The notes under the pieces were generated by a model. The model made no database searches, was not told where the DNA came from, and saw only the letters and a program-made list of their open reading frames with translations. A stretch of 64,000 bases of DNA. Origin: Selaginella tamariscina. Its lineage: Eukaryota; Streptophyta; Lycopodiopsida; Selaginellales; Selaginellaceae. A program made the translations under genes and the position numbers. Position 1 is the first letter of the stretch. Each line of letters begins with the position of its first letter. Positions 44,587 to 56,027 of this stretch are shown piece by piece. The stretch is taken from positions 1-64,000 of the forward strand of contig PUQB01000527.1 in NCBI GenBank assembly GCA_003024785.1. The letters run 5' to 3'.

Positions 44587-46271
44587 TGTTAAGTTTTTTT
44601 ATAACTGCTTTTATTTTAAATGTTGAATGTTGTTACCTATTGAACTCGTTGATGGGTCTTAGGTATTGTAAAAAACAAACCCGCTTTGTGTAGTTATGTA
44701 TCTAATAATAATGGTTCAATTGGGTGTCATTAAGTATTTAGGAAACTCTAGGTGGACTTAGCACTTTCATCTAAAAAAATTTCCCTCGTTTTTAGTGTCC
44801 CAATTATATTTTTATTTGGTTTTTGTGAGTTTGGTGTGTTGGATATACCTAGAAACACCCATAGGGTTGACCTACCCTAGAGTTGTCTAATCCCATGCCC
44901 TAAACCCCTCAAGTTAGGGTTTAGGGGTTATGGGTCATTAGATGAATTATTCCATTGAGAATAAAATTTTGTACTAGCTCACTTTATAAAAAAAGAAAAA
45001 TGATGTGGAGGGAGGCTCCATCACATAAATTAAGTATAGTAAGTGTTGAGGAATTATGCTTAATTTATGTAATTTATCTATTACATAAGCCTAACTTATA
45101 TCATTAAGGCACATCTCTTTGTGCTACCCTAACTTCTAGCATGTAAGGGTACATTACACCCTAAGGGTAAGCCTACCCTTAGCATTAGTAAATCCACACT
45201 ACTATGCTTAGGTATGCCACATCAAGGGGGTTAATTAACTCTTTTCGTCTGTAACCCAATCAGTCTTATTAAAGTACATGTTTTACTATTCAAAGGTTGA
45301 GGCATGTCTTTCCATACCAAGTTAAGAGTAGCTCTCATAGCTAAGTATTGCACACATTATGACTTACAATGTGAACATTGTTCATGCCCTTGGGCCTTGT
45401 CCAACTGTGAGTGTGAGATCTTGACAAAGGGGTTCTAAAGTTGACAATTGCGAACAATGTTTATGACACCATGTGTAACTCTTGAGTCTAAGGGGCTATA
45501 GCAAGATAGCCTGCATCTTGAAAATAGTGTCATGTGAATATGTGAAACTAAACCAGATGACACACAGCACAATGCCCAAGGCATGACCTTTGGGATCGTG
45601 TCATAGGGTTAATACTGAGGGGTTGAATATTTTAGCAAGTAGGCGTGTTTGTGCTCACATTAGGGTGTTAAACCTTAAGTCTCATAACCAAGTGTGCTAC
45701 TAGGCACACTTGCTAAGGGTGTTCTCCCTAAGTTAGGAACGTGTGAACATGTTCAATGATGCCAATGCTCCTTTGCAAGCCTTACTACATGAAAATGTTC
45801 CTTTTGTGTGACTGACGATTATGGATGGCCTAAGCTCATTAACATAAGTCATTTTATGAAGCATTTGTGTGGTCACGTGCTTAAGCTTGTCCAAACCTAG
45901 TAGAATACTTATGTCCGCTTATAGCACACACTCATGTCCTTACTAAGTACTAGCCCTAAGACTAAGGTATGGTTTGGCCACTCAAACCCTTACAAGTTAG
46001 TTGTGGATTAAGGTACCCTTTGTCGCCTTTAAGGGTTATACTCCAGGGAGAATGATTCCCCAAGGGGTAAGTGATGATGCCTTAGTTTTGTCATAGTCTC
46101 CTTAGTGGGTTTTAGGGCATGAACATGTTTGAGTCTCTTGGAACATGATTCTAAAGTATATTTGGGTTTCGGAGAATGGTCACTTTAGGGAACCCTAAGT
46201 CTTGTGCCTACTTAGGTATTTGAGTCAAGCTCTTATTGTCACATGTCAACCTTTCGGGTTAAAACTTAACA
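44587..46271 (+). repeat. LTR-A copy, near full length
   Basis: About 1.69 kb from TGTTAAGTTTTTTTA to GGGTTAAAACTTAACA, with the internal landmarks in order. It is followed directly by AGTGGTGCC, which could be a primer-binding site if this is a 5' LTR. It is diverged from the other copies. Confidence 0.6.
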
Positions 46272-47160
46272 AGTGGTGCCAATAATAAATAGTGATCAAT
46301 TGCATGATCGATGCAAATGTGAACCCAACTCATTTTTCCATGAATCAAGCTAGGTTCATGGTGAACTCATTTGGGTTTGCCATGAATTCATTTGAGTTCA
46401 TGGAAACATGAGTGGGTTCACCACAAACTTACTTAAGTTTGTTCTTGGTCAATGTGTCACTGTTCAACTATTAACTCATTTGCTAAACTCAAAAAAAAAA
46501 GGACAGCCCCTTCTGAAGATTTTATGAAAATAAAAATTATAAACATGTCTTATATGGCATGCAAAGATCTTTATTCTATGTATTTAACGAGTTTATTACA
46601 CCACGGAGATCACGAATTATGCGGCGTGCAAACGTCTTTATTTATGTATTTAATGAGTTTAGTACATGACGAAGATAAAGATAACCATAATCACACGAGT
46701 TGTTCAAATGGTAAGAAATAATTTAGTAATTGTAGTTTGTTTAAACAAATTGTTTGAATGACATAGGTTTTGCAAATAACTGTAACTATTTTCTACTTTG
46801 AACATAAAAGATTTTTAATTCGATCACTTTTTTCTATTTTGAATATAAAAGATTTTTAACTCAGAAAAATATGTTTGGGATTCACGGTGAACTTTATGTG
46901 GGTCATGAATGTTAAAAAGCATAGTCAATTACAGTTGAACACAAGTTTGACTCTTAAACTTAATCAAAACCGCCAGTCCCGGAGAGTAACACATCAAGCT
47001 CCAACAACAACAATATGCCTTAGGATGGAAAGTTGTTACCTAGTGTTTACTCCACTTGTCCTCTTTACCACAAGATGTGTTCATCTGAATTGAGTGCTTG
47101 ATGTGCCTAGCATTTTCTACCCAGCCTAGCCAACATTAATTTAGGTCTTGACCTTGAACT
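46272..47160. other. Intergenic or element interior, no gene
   Basis: Contains a short-period repeat of GGTTCATGGTGAACTCATTTG-like phrases (46330-46440). Short open frames here show no recognisable motif. Confidence 0.35.
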
Positions 47161-47162
47161 AA

Positions 47163-47440
47163 TTGTTGGAAGGCTGCAAAGCACACTCTGAAGTATTTTG
47201 CTACACAAATGCAAGTTGGACAACAAACAAAGAGTTGTTTATCACAGATTTTTGCTTACGTGGGGCTGTGGTCTCTACTGAGGCAGAGTATATTGGGTTG
47301 CAAAGAGCTGGTGTGAACTTGCTTCCTGACAGACATGGGGAAGGGTACAATCGTTGTATGGTGTGATAACCAGAATAGTGTACCAGGGTGATTAATAATG
47401 ATTATTACGGTGCAGCTCAATTTTTCATGGGAGCTATTCT
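47163..47440 (+). pseudogene. Ty1/copia RNase H fragment
   Basis: The reading frame contains CYTNASWTTNKELFITDFCL, then RGAVVSTEAEYIGLQRAG, and after one frame change VVWCDNQNSV. These are the D-A-S-W, S-T-E-A-E-Y and DNQ motifs of copia-type RNase H, shortened between the first two. It is only the end of a pol gene; no LTRs were found nearby. Confidence 0.75.
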
Positions 47441-47711
47441 ACCATCAAACCGGGGCACGTTCGTGGGAGCTACGTTCTCTCTCTGCGCCACGGTCTGCAA
47501 AACAACCGAACGATGACTACATTCAGGGCAAGCATGGCCTGAATCTGAGGTGCGTTGGGTCACTGGTTCCTGCATAGCAAGGTGTTCCAGCAGGCAATAA
47601 GAAATAATGGGCAATCCACTCTTTTGGATGGAAAAATGCAGAAAAAGATAATGCCATGTAATCAACACCATCTTCAACGTCCTGACTTGTGGAAGACAAG
47701 GGGTTTGCTTT

Positions 47712-49133
47712 TTAACTCAACTCTTGCAACCAAAAGTCCCCTCCTCTTGTGGCTGAAATGACCAGACTTTCCACTTGGCTGTGCCACTGAGCCTTCACTA
47801 CCATATGGAATTGCCCTGTAATAGTGTGCGTTGGTAACTTGCTGTTGTGGCGGATATCGTATATATGGAACTTGTTCTCCAAGCTTCCAGTCGACATATA
47901 CATGCCGTCCGGAGACCAGCATTGCTGTATCTTACCGGTTACCGTGCTGTTGTTTAACGGCCAACCATACTCTTGGAGTGATTTCTCGTTATCGAGACAC
48001 CGCAAATCATGCAGCATTATCTGCTCATGTGCAACACCGCTGTATCAACCGCACACAACGTCAGGAAACAAAACCGAGACAAGAAAGCTTCACTTACCAC
48101 CCCACCAGCATCAGGAGGTTAGGATCCCGCGGATTCATGTGCAGGCCAAGCAATTGAGTGCTGAATTTACTCTCGCAGCAGCTCACGCCCTTGGCAACGT
48201 CAAATATCCGCAAATGCTTGTCCAAACTTGCAGATAATACCCACTCTTTCACTACGCTTCCAACCACCCCATACACAGAAGAGTTGTGCTTGGTGTGTAT
48301 CCTTTGGCAAGTCCATTTATCCTCTGACTCGCTCCAGATGACTACCGCATGGTCATCGCCACAAGTTGCAAAAGCAGGTGCTCCGCAGACAGTCCAAGGC
48401 ATAAATTTGATGCAGCGAAGGGTGCCAGCGTGATGAGGCTTGTCTTCCAAGCGGCTAAAACGCTGCAAAGGAGTTCAAAGGGAACTGGCAAGAAAGGAGG
48501 AACTTACCCCAGACGAAGCATCAAGCATTACAACTTGCCCAGGAGAAGAGAACTTATAAACAGTGAACAATCTTTTGTTGTCGGGATGCCAGGCAAAGTC
48601 CTCCGCATAACCATCTTGGCAAACAGCCTCACGAGACAAAACCAAGGGATCACTGAAAGCAGACCGTTAACACACACATACACGGGGGAAGTGCAACAGT
48701 TACCTGTTCTTCTTGTTGAGGGTCCAGAACTTGAAATTCCCCTTAATGTCACTGAAGAACAGAAGAGCGTGGGTCAAGCCAAGAAGAAACACGACGGCAA
48801 GTACCTGCTAGCAACTACACCGCTGTCGCTAATTGCCATTGACTTGAGGGCATTGTGAGCAGGGACAATGAGGGGATTTCCAACCCTGTAGAGTCTCGCC
48901 ACTTGGAGGATCCGGGAAGGTCAGTTAGATTCGGATGGCGTCGGGGCCGTGCAAGCTGAACACCTTGCAAAACCCCTGACTACATGGATGAGAGGAGAGA
49001 TGGAATTATTACTTACGGGATATGGGGTACACCCTAGCCTCTTGGCAACTTGATCGACGACGACGTCTGGGCCTGTCTCTTGCCGCCCATAGCCGCTAAG
49101 CTTAGCTACCCTAACCGCCCACGCGATGCTCAT
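47712..49133 (-). CDS. WD40-repeat protein, unnamed
   Basis: Exons are 49133-49017, 48979-48805, 48751-48704, 48652-48508, 48462-48098 and 48039-47712, giving roughly 390 residues. WD-type blades are visible: FKFWTLNKKN, RCIKFMPWTVCGAPAFATCG with VVIWSESEDKW, LSASLDKHLRIFDVAKG, MLHDLRCLDNE, SPDGMYMSTGSLENKFHIYD and a final blade ending GGDFWLQELS. WD40 proteins are scaffolds, and no partner can be named. Two oddities are present: the first splice junction is one base out of phase, and exon 2 has an in-frame TGA at about 48913 between PTPSESN and RILQVARLYRVGN. Start at 49133 was chosen for MSIAWAVRVAK; it lies 90 bp from the divergent SAP gene. Confidence 0.7.
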
Positions 49134-49223
49134 ATTTGTATCGTTCTTTCTCCCGCTCAGGGAGGGAAAGAGAATAAAACTTGGGGTTAGGGCAAAACAG
49201 AGATCATTCAGCAGCAAGAAGAT
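49134..49223. promoter_or_regulatory. 90-bp divergent intergenic region
   Basis: The two start codons are only 90 bp apart, so a shared bidirectional promoter and overlapping 5' ends are implied. No specific site was recognised. Confidence 0.45.
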
Positions 49224-50152
49224 ATGGAGGTAGGGTGTAGTACAGAGGCGGCGCAATACCTCGGGAAGCTGCCCTCGCGCGGCTACTTCTCTTCCACAGT
49301 GCCCTCGTCCACTCTTGTAAGCAAATCCCTTGATCCCGTTCGTACAGATCAAAATGTTGATTCCACGTTTTTACGTGACAGGGCGGCCTGCGAGTTTATG
49401 TGTGCGAGCACGAAACGGGCCCACCAGGTAAATATACTTCCATCTTGCGATTTCTCTGACGTCCTTAACAGAGGGCCAAGAGATTAAAACGGATCAGACC
49501 AACATATTGATCCGATCCCTGACATTGAAGAAACCCGATCAGCACAAGGTAAGCAGGAAGCCAAAGGGAAGGGCAAGTATGGAGCCAAGGATGAGCACAA
49601 GGACGTTGAGAGCTCCAAAGGGAAGAGGTCGGTATTTGTGTCCAGTCCATTTTGGTACTTGGACTCACTTTTTGCTGCAGGCCCGCAGGTGTACCAGCCG
49701 AACCTGCTAAGAAGAAGAAGAGGAAAGCTGATGCAGCTAAGGAAGCAGAAGCATCTTCCAGAAAAGGTTTGTTTGTGAGGAGGGCTTTAGCATGGTCTGG
49801 TCTAGGCTAACACATGCTGCAGATGGCGCCGCCAGCAGTTCTCCACACAAGAACTACCGTGGCTACACCGTTGACAAGCTCAAGTCTCTGCTGAGAGAAA
49901 GAGGTCTTCCCGTTAAGGGGAAGAAGGTAAGCGTCGGATTAGTTTGGTTTCTGTATAACAGGCGCATTTCCTTGTAGGACGAGCTGATTGCGCGCTTGAC
50001 AATTCAGAGGAGGTATGATGTTATTTTGACCAGTTATGAAAAGCTTTAACGACATGCCTTCCAGGGCAATCTCAATAGCACCTCGGAGGGATTGTACAGA
50101 GAGAGACTGCCATGCATTAATTTCATCAGAATGTTGTAATACTTGGCACTAG
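49224..50152 (+). CDS. DDA1-like protein with C-terminal SAP domain
   Basis: The N-terminal part resembles DDA1, the small DET1/DDB1-associated component of CUL4 ubiquitin ligases: YLGKLPSRGYFSSTVPSSTL, VYVCEHETGPPEGQEIKTD and TNILIRSLTLKK. After a Lys-rich linker comes a SAP motif (YTVDKLKSLLRERGLPVKG, then KKDELIARL), which binds AT-rich DNA in other proteins. Exons are 49224-49316, 49382-49427, 49472-49627, 49681-49766, 49823-49926, 49978-50012 and probably 50065-50152, about 210 residues. At 49547-49550 one base is missing between DQHK and KQEAKGKG. The last exon and stop are uncertain. It is divergent from the WD40 gene. Confidence 0.72.
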
Positions 50153-50156
50153 CTTA

Positions 50157-52468
50157 ATGAAAGCAAGTAGCTTTGCGACTTTACTCAGGCAATGTGCGAA
50201 ACAAAAGGCATTGTGCCAGGGAAAGCGACTTCACGACCAAATCTTAGTCTCAGAGGAGCATAGCCAAGATACATATTTAAAGAATCTCCTGATTGATTTG
50301 TACGGGAGATGTGGCAGTGTCAAGGAAGCTTGGCTCGTGTTCCAGAATATGGAACAACCCACCTTTCTTGGAACCTCATTTTACGGCTTGTGCAAGGAAC
50401 TGGCATGCTTGTGCCCCAAGAGCCCTTTTTGACGAGGCACCACTGCGCGATGCAGTCTCCTGGAATGCCTTGCTAGCTGCTTACTCTCAAACTGGGGACT
50501 GCGAAGCTGCCTCCCGACTCTTCCACCTGCTTCCACAGAGGGATGGCTTCTCCTGGAACTCCATAATGTCTACACTTGCTCGCGGAGGGCACTTGTCCGA
50601 GGCCAAGCACCTGTTCCACACGATGCCTGCTCGCAATGTGCTCTCCTGGACCAGCATGCTGCAAGCACTGGCCGGGAACATGAGGGATGCGGAGAGCGTG
50701 TTGGAGAGGATGCCGTGTTGGGATGTCGTGTGTTGGAATGCCATGATCACAGCATATGACCGCCATGGGCATTTGGAGTGTGCACTGTGCGCATTCAGCG
50801 TGATGCCCCAGAGGAATGCAGTCACTTGGAATGCTGTAATACACACTCTCAGCCACAACGCTCACTACCATAGTCAAGCCGAGGCTGTCTTCTGGAGAAT
50901 GCCACAGTGGGATTCTGCTGCATGGAATGCCATGATAGCTTTGGACCGCGTCCTATTTGCACAAATGCCACAACGAGACCAAGTCTCGTGGAACGCGCTG
51001 ATTGCAGCTTGCTCAAGGAATGGCTGCCCGTTGGATGCATTGGAAGCGTTGCAAAGAATGCCATCGTGGGACCTGGTCTCCTGCAATGGGGTGATAGCTG
51101 CATTTGCGGCTGTTAACCACGTGGAGATGGCCTTGAACATATTCACCAAGGCACCCCAGCGGGACATTGTGTCCTGGAACACTATGATTGCCGCCTTTTC
51201 AGGCAAAGGAGATGTACAAACCTCAGGCTTGCTCTTTCAGAGCATGGCCCAGCATGACATTATCACTTGGAATTCAATGGTGCAAGCGTACGCTTCCACC
51301 GGGCAGACTGCAAACGCGTTGAGAATGTACGAGAAGGTGGGTTGCTTCAGCCTCGTGGCTTGCAACATCATGATCCAAGCTTACAGTGAGCAGGAGAGAG
51401 TAGAAGACGCAAGGGATTTTCGACGGGATGCCAATGCGGGATGAAGTGACTTGGAACTCAACCATTGCAGCATATGCCAGGAAGGGTGACTGCTGCAATG
51501 CAAAGCTCTTGTTCGATGGCATGCAAAGGCGTAGCGTTGTGTCCTGGAACGCAATGCTGCACGCCTCATGCGATGACGCAGCTGCCTTCTTCCACAGGAT
51601 GCCAAGTACCTCCGTTGCTTCCTGGAATTCCATTGTCCAGGCTTGTGGTCTCAAGGGAGACATGGTGCAAGTTAAGACATGCTTCGACTCCATGCCAGAA
51701 CGAGACGTCATCTCCTGGAACGGTTTGATCTCGGCACACGTGGGGAACAAGCAGTGGACGGAGGCCCTTAATCTCCTCAGTTGGATGGACTTGGACGGTA
51801 CGAAGCCTAACATGGTGACCTACCTCAGCCTACTGGATGCGTGTACCAAGCTCGCACATGTGACCCAAGGTAGAATGCTGCATGTAGAATTGGAGTTGGC
51901 AGACAGTAGCATGCAACTAGAGACAAGAATTAACACTGCACTCATCAACATGTACAGCAAGTGCGCCGAGTTAGATAAAGCATTCAGTGTGTTTAGGGCC
52001 ATGAACAAGAGAGACATGGTGTTGTGGACTGCAATGGTTGCAGCCTTGGCTGAAAACGGACATTCCAGATTAGCCTTTGAACTTTTCCAAATAATGGAGC
52101 TCCAGGGATTCCAGCCAGACTCCATAAGCTTCATCAACATTCTCTCGGCATGTAGCCATGCAGGCAACATGCAAGCTGGGTGGATTTACTTCACCTCTAT
52201 GATTAATGACTATGAGATCCAGCCCTTGTTCGATCATTACGCTTGCATGCTCGACCTGGTCGCTCGAGCTGCCGAGTTGGAGGATGCTTACGACTTGCTA
52301 GCACACATGCCCTTTGAACCCGATGCTGTCACGTGGATGAGCGTGTTAAGTGCCTCCAGATGCCAAGAACAGACTGCCAGAGCCGATTTGACAAACATTG
52401 TGCAGCCTGGAGCCACAGACGAGGACGCCTTCTACGTCATTCTGGCTGGCATTCACGCCGTCGCTTAG
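50157..52468 (+). CDS. Pentatricopeptide repeat (PPR) protein, PLS-type
   Basis: A single-exon PPR gene of about 770 residues, probably an organellar RNA-binding protein for C-to-U editing or splicing; no targeting signal was assessed. It starts MKASSFATLLRQCAKQKALC, the usual PLS beginning (LLRxCxxxKxLxxGxxLHxQI). Then come about twenty repeats with the phrase RDxVSWNxxIxAxxxxG, many of them short S-type repeats linked as MPxRD. The end resembles an E domain (SACSHAGNMQAGWIYFTSM, PFEPDAVTWMSVLSASR), and there is no DYW deaminase domain. Three one-base frame changes occur: two T-run losses near 50362-50385 and one extra G near 51415. The stop TAG of the upstream gene may lie only 4 bp before this ATG. 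Confidence 0.85.
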
Positions 52469-52493
52469 GCTTGGTTCTGCAACATTCTAACGT

Positions 52494-55400
52494 AATTGTA
52501 TAGTACTTCTGCCGCTGAAGATGAACTTTGCAATTATTCCGTTGCTTGCTACAACATAAGTAGCATAACCTCTTGATACAGCTGTGGGAACCATTCCGGC
52601 TGCAAGGACACTTAATATGCAATTGTGTGTTCCACTTCTTTTCCCAGTCGGGTCTCTGCTTGTACAGTTGCAAATTTGTACCTGCCAAGCACAAAATCGA
52701 TTAAATAGCAGTCTCACACATATATCTCCAATACAACGTACCAGCCTTTACTAAACTCTGCTGTTGCTCCCGCTTAGCTGTCACAAAAAAAGGTTAAAGA
52801 CCAGAAGTATCAGAAGTACCATCATGATGACGAACCAGTATTAGCCAGAGCTCCCGTTCGCACAGCTTGCCTTCGCTTTTCAAAATGATTCCCCTTTGTT
52901 GTGGGATCTTGTTTTGGAAAGCTCAAGGTTTCCGGCCTCTCCTTGACTGTCTTTTCTGTAAGAAACTTCGAGTTAGCAATGTTATCCCTCAGCTTCGAAA
53001 CATACCATTATCTGCTGTAAGTTTCTCCCTCCCTGCAAGGTTGTACAAAGTTAATACCGTTAAAGAGCAAAACTGTAAAACCTACTTCTCCGTTGGTGCT
53101 TGTCACTGTCATGTCTCCTAGACGACTCTGCCCCTGAAATACACGTCAACATTATCACTTTACCGTCTCTTTTGCAACCTTCAGAACCCTTGCCCGTCTC
53201 TAATCACATGGCAAACATTAATCACCTCTCTAGAAGAAGACTACTTACTACTACTAATCTGGTGTCGAATATCTTCCTCTATGTTGCGTTCCTGGGCTGA
53301 TCCATCCGGAACTACATGCCTTAGCACTTCTTTCTCTGTTATGAAGAAAGCTGAGACCGTGTCAAAAACAACAGAGTGAAATACCTCTTAAACGTTTTCT
53401 AGGCTTTTCCAGCTTTCCCACGCTCGCCTCTGGAACCCAAATTGTAACTTACTTGTCAGTAGTAACCGCAGAACACTACCTGTCTGTAAAAGCACTTCCT
53501 TCTCTGGATCCTTGTCCTTCAAAACGTCTGCACGCTCTAGTTACAAGCTGCTCAAAGACGTCCACACAGCAAAGTTACCTTCAACCACTTGTTCTCTCTT
53601 CCTTTTCTTGCTTTTCTTACGACATCCTTGCACTTGTGTATCACAGTCTACATGCAAGAGAAAGAATGGTTAAGTACAACACGCAACGTTCAGAGTACCA
53701 GAATCTAGAGTTTGCGCCGGTTCTTGCTTTTCCGCAGTTGCAGCTTCTTTCTGGTGTTTTCTCTTCTTTTTCTTCTTCTGACCAGCTTCTGGATCATGTA
53801 CCGCAAGGTCTACGGCTGCCATTCCCTCTTCTGCTTTTCATTAAATATAATAAACGTCAAAGTAAACACACTTAAGCGCCTGAGAAAGTACCAGGTTTGT
53901 CGCCCACATGAGGTTCCACCCCGACGACTTCTTCCTGCAACCCTTCTCCTGCACGCAGTTCAACGTTACCATCAATATCCAAACCCGGCAACTTCTCCTC
54001 TTATGACATTCAAAAGGAATATCAGCAAAACTATAAGAGAATCAAGCCGCTTACTGACTTTGAGGAGGCTCCCTTAGTCCTCGTCTCTTGCTTCTGTTGT
54101 AGCTAGATGCTATAGCACTAAAATCATGTACAACAGGAACATTACGAGTGTATCTATCCTCTTCTCGCTCTACATATAAAAAGCACGGAAGATAGTGAAC
54201 AAGTTTTTATACAAAACCTTGCAAGAAATAAACCTGGAGGTCCGTCACCCTTGCAAATTGAACCTTGAGCTCTTATGTTCTCAACGTCCTTTGTACTTTC
54301 TGCGTTCATACATCAAACTCTTAATAGAGGATGAGAGAGGTAAACTCCAACTACCTCGTATTACAGTTGGAAATACTTGCTCCACTGCCATATATAACAT
54401 GGGAAAAACATAAGGTCAATAAGAGATAAAAGTCTTACGGACTTTGCCCTGTTTTGGTTTTGGACTTGTTTTTCTTCGTCTGCTTCGAAGATGCCGCATC
54501 ACCAGAAGCCGGAAGATTAAGACTGCCTCTATGCTCTTCTTTCCCTGAATCCACTAGGAAACATCAATTAGAAGAGCACCAGATTGCGGCTATTTAAATA
54601 TTCCAGGCAATGTCAATAAGGATAAATGCATACCAGAATGCCCGAGACTTTCAGTGGGTGATTCATTTCGCAATGAGCTGTGCTGAGTCTCAAGTCCTGC
54701 ATCAATTAAGAACGGTGAAAGCTAGTGAAACCTGACAAACAAAGCTATCAAGTGACCTTGGCGTGCTTGAGTGCAAGAATAGGGAGTTTCTCCAGAATTT
54801 CTTTTCGATCTGCCATGTACCTTTCCCTCTGTATCAAAGTGGAGGTACGAACGAGCATCAGAAAGTCAAACTTACCTAAAACTTGCAGTTTCTGGGAAGT
54901 AATATGTGCGACCTCCTTTCTCCGATCCTCGTCCAGCCATTGCTGAAAGACACAAGCATGCGTGTGAAACCCATGTATATAGCAGCAGCAGGTTACCTGT
55001 CGCCAAATGTCAAGCTCTTGCAGCTTTTTGTAGGTGTAGTCGAAGCAGTACAAGTAGGGAAGTTTCTTCCCGCCTGAGCTCCAAACGACTTCTAGCTGCA
55101 TATTGGGTCATGAGCGTGCAAAGGGGAGGCCAACCGCCAACCCACCGTGTATTTACAACCGCTGTCGGAAACAGAAACCACACGAGCTGCTATTGTGCGC
55201 CTAGACACGCTGTTCTCAACTCTGCAATGAGAATGAATGGAAGGCCAAAGGGAGAGCTAGCTCACAGGCTTACCCTTCGGGACCGTCCTCTTCAAACTTA
55301 ATGAGGTCACCCTCGCAAACTAATCCTGATAAGAGGGATCCACATCAGTACATATATAGAGGTAGGAGAGCTAACCTTTGCAGGAAATGTTAAAGGACAA

Positions 55401-55707
55401 ACATGGATATACATTCTCCCCTCCGCGCTTTTGCAGACTAAATCAAACAAGTCAGGAAGCCCACGGCAGCGCTACCCTAACTTACTTGAGGTGCTCGCGG
55501 ATCCGATCGACGAGAACGGACTTGGAACCCACCAGTCTGAGCCCGTGGTGTACTAAATAGGCTTTACATTCCTCCTTTCTCATCTTCTCGATCGGAAATC
55601 CGGCTGCAAAAGCATCCACATTTGATCAGACAAGCAAGGGGAAGGAGAAACAAACCGTTTATGATCTGCACGGCTTTCTGCAGCGCCTCGCTCGCCTTGG
55701 CGGCCAT
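52494..55707 (-). CDS. SAP-domain protein of the plant CCCH62-like family (3' extent uncertain)
   Basis: The first exons are clear: 55707-55656 (MAAKASEALQKAVQIING), 55603-55486 (SAP motif MRKEECKAYLVHHGLRLVG, SKSVLVDRIREHL), 55437-55376, 55325-55274 (GLVCEGDLIKFEEDGPEG), 55221-55146 (SRRTIAARVVSVSDSGCKYT), 55095-54997 (LEVVWSSGGKKLPYLYCFDY ... LDIWRQ), then QWLDEDRRKEVAHI near 54940-54884 and RYMADRKEILEKLP near 54833-54757. This order matches plant SAP proteins that have a beta-rich middle domain with FTVEVLWSKG. Further Lys/Ser-rich small exons probably run left, and a Cys-rich segment (CPCSRNGSHSCIKRLCYLCC) near 52560-52620 may be the C-terminus. Nuclear location is inferred. Divergent from the CW gene. 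Confidence 0.6.
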
Positions 55708-56027
55708 GTTCTTACTGATTCGATTTGACGGTATCCGCCCTAAAACCCCAGTTGCAGGGTACGAATATTCCCGCACACGTGGCGCCATGGTTTAGGGCTA
55801 AGCAAGTGAGATTAGGGGTTGAGTTTAGAGTGCGATAGGAAGCAGGAACAAGGTGATGCGTAGGTAGTGCTAGAAAGTCCTGAGGTTGATTAATTGGGGT
55901 GCTCTCTTGTAGGCGATAGATAGCGTAGATCAATCAGGGTCCTGATCTGTGCCAAATCTTCTGGATTTCTCCGCTGCGGTGGAGATAACTGGAATCCTAA
56001 TTAAGGATTTGGAAATTTCATGGCCCA
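55708..56027. promoter_or_regulatory. Divergent intergenic region between SAP and CW-finger genes
   Basis: 320 bp between start codons on opposite strands. An in-frame upstream ATG at 55788 could extend the SAP protein by 27 residues. No specific motif was identified. Confidence 0.4.

Noticed and set aside
46452..47093. Small open frames upstream of the copia fragment
   Set aside because: No motif, AT-biased random composition, not continuous with the RNase H frame.
50473..52170. Minus-strand open frames across the PPR gene
   Set aside because: Antisense shadows of the regular PPR repeat codons.
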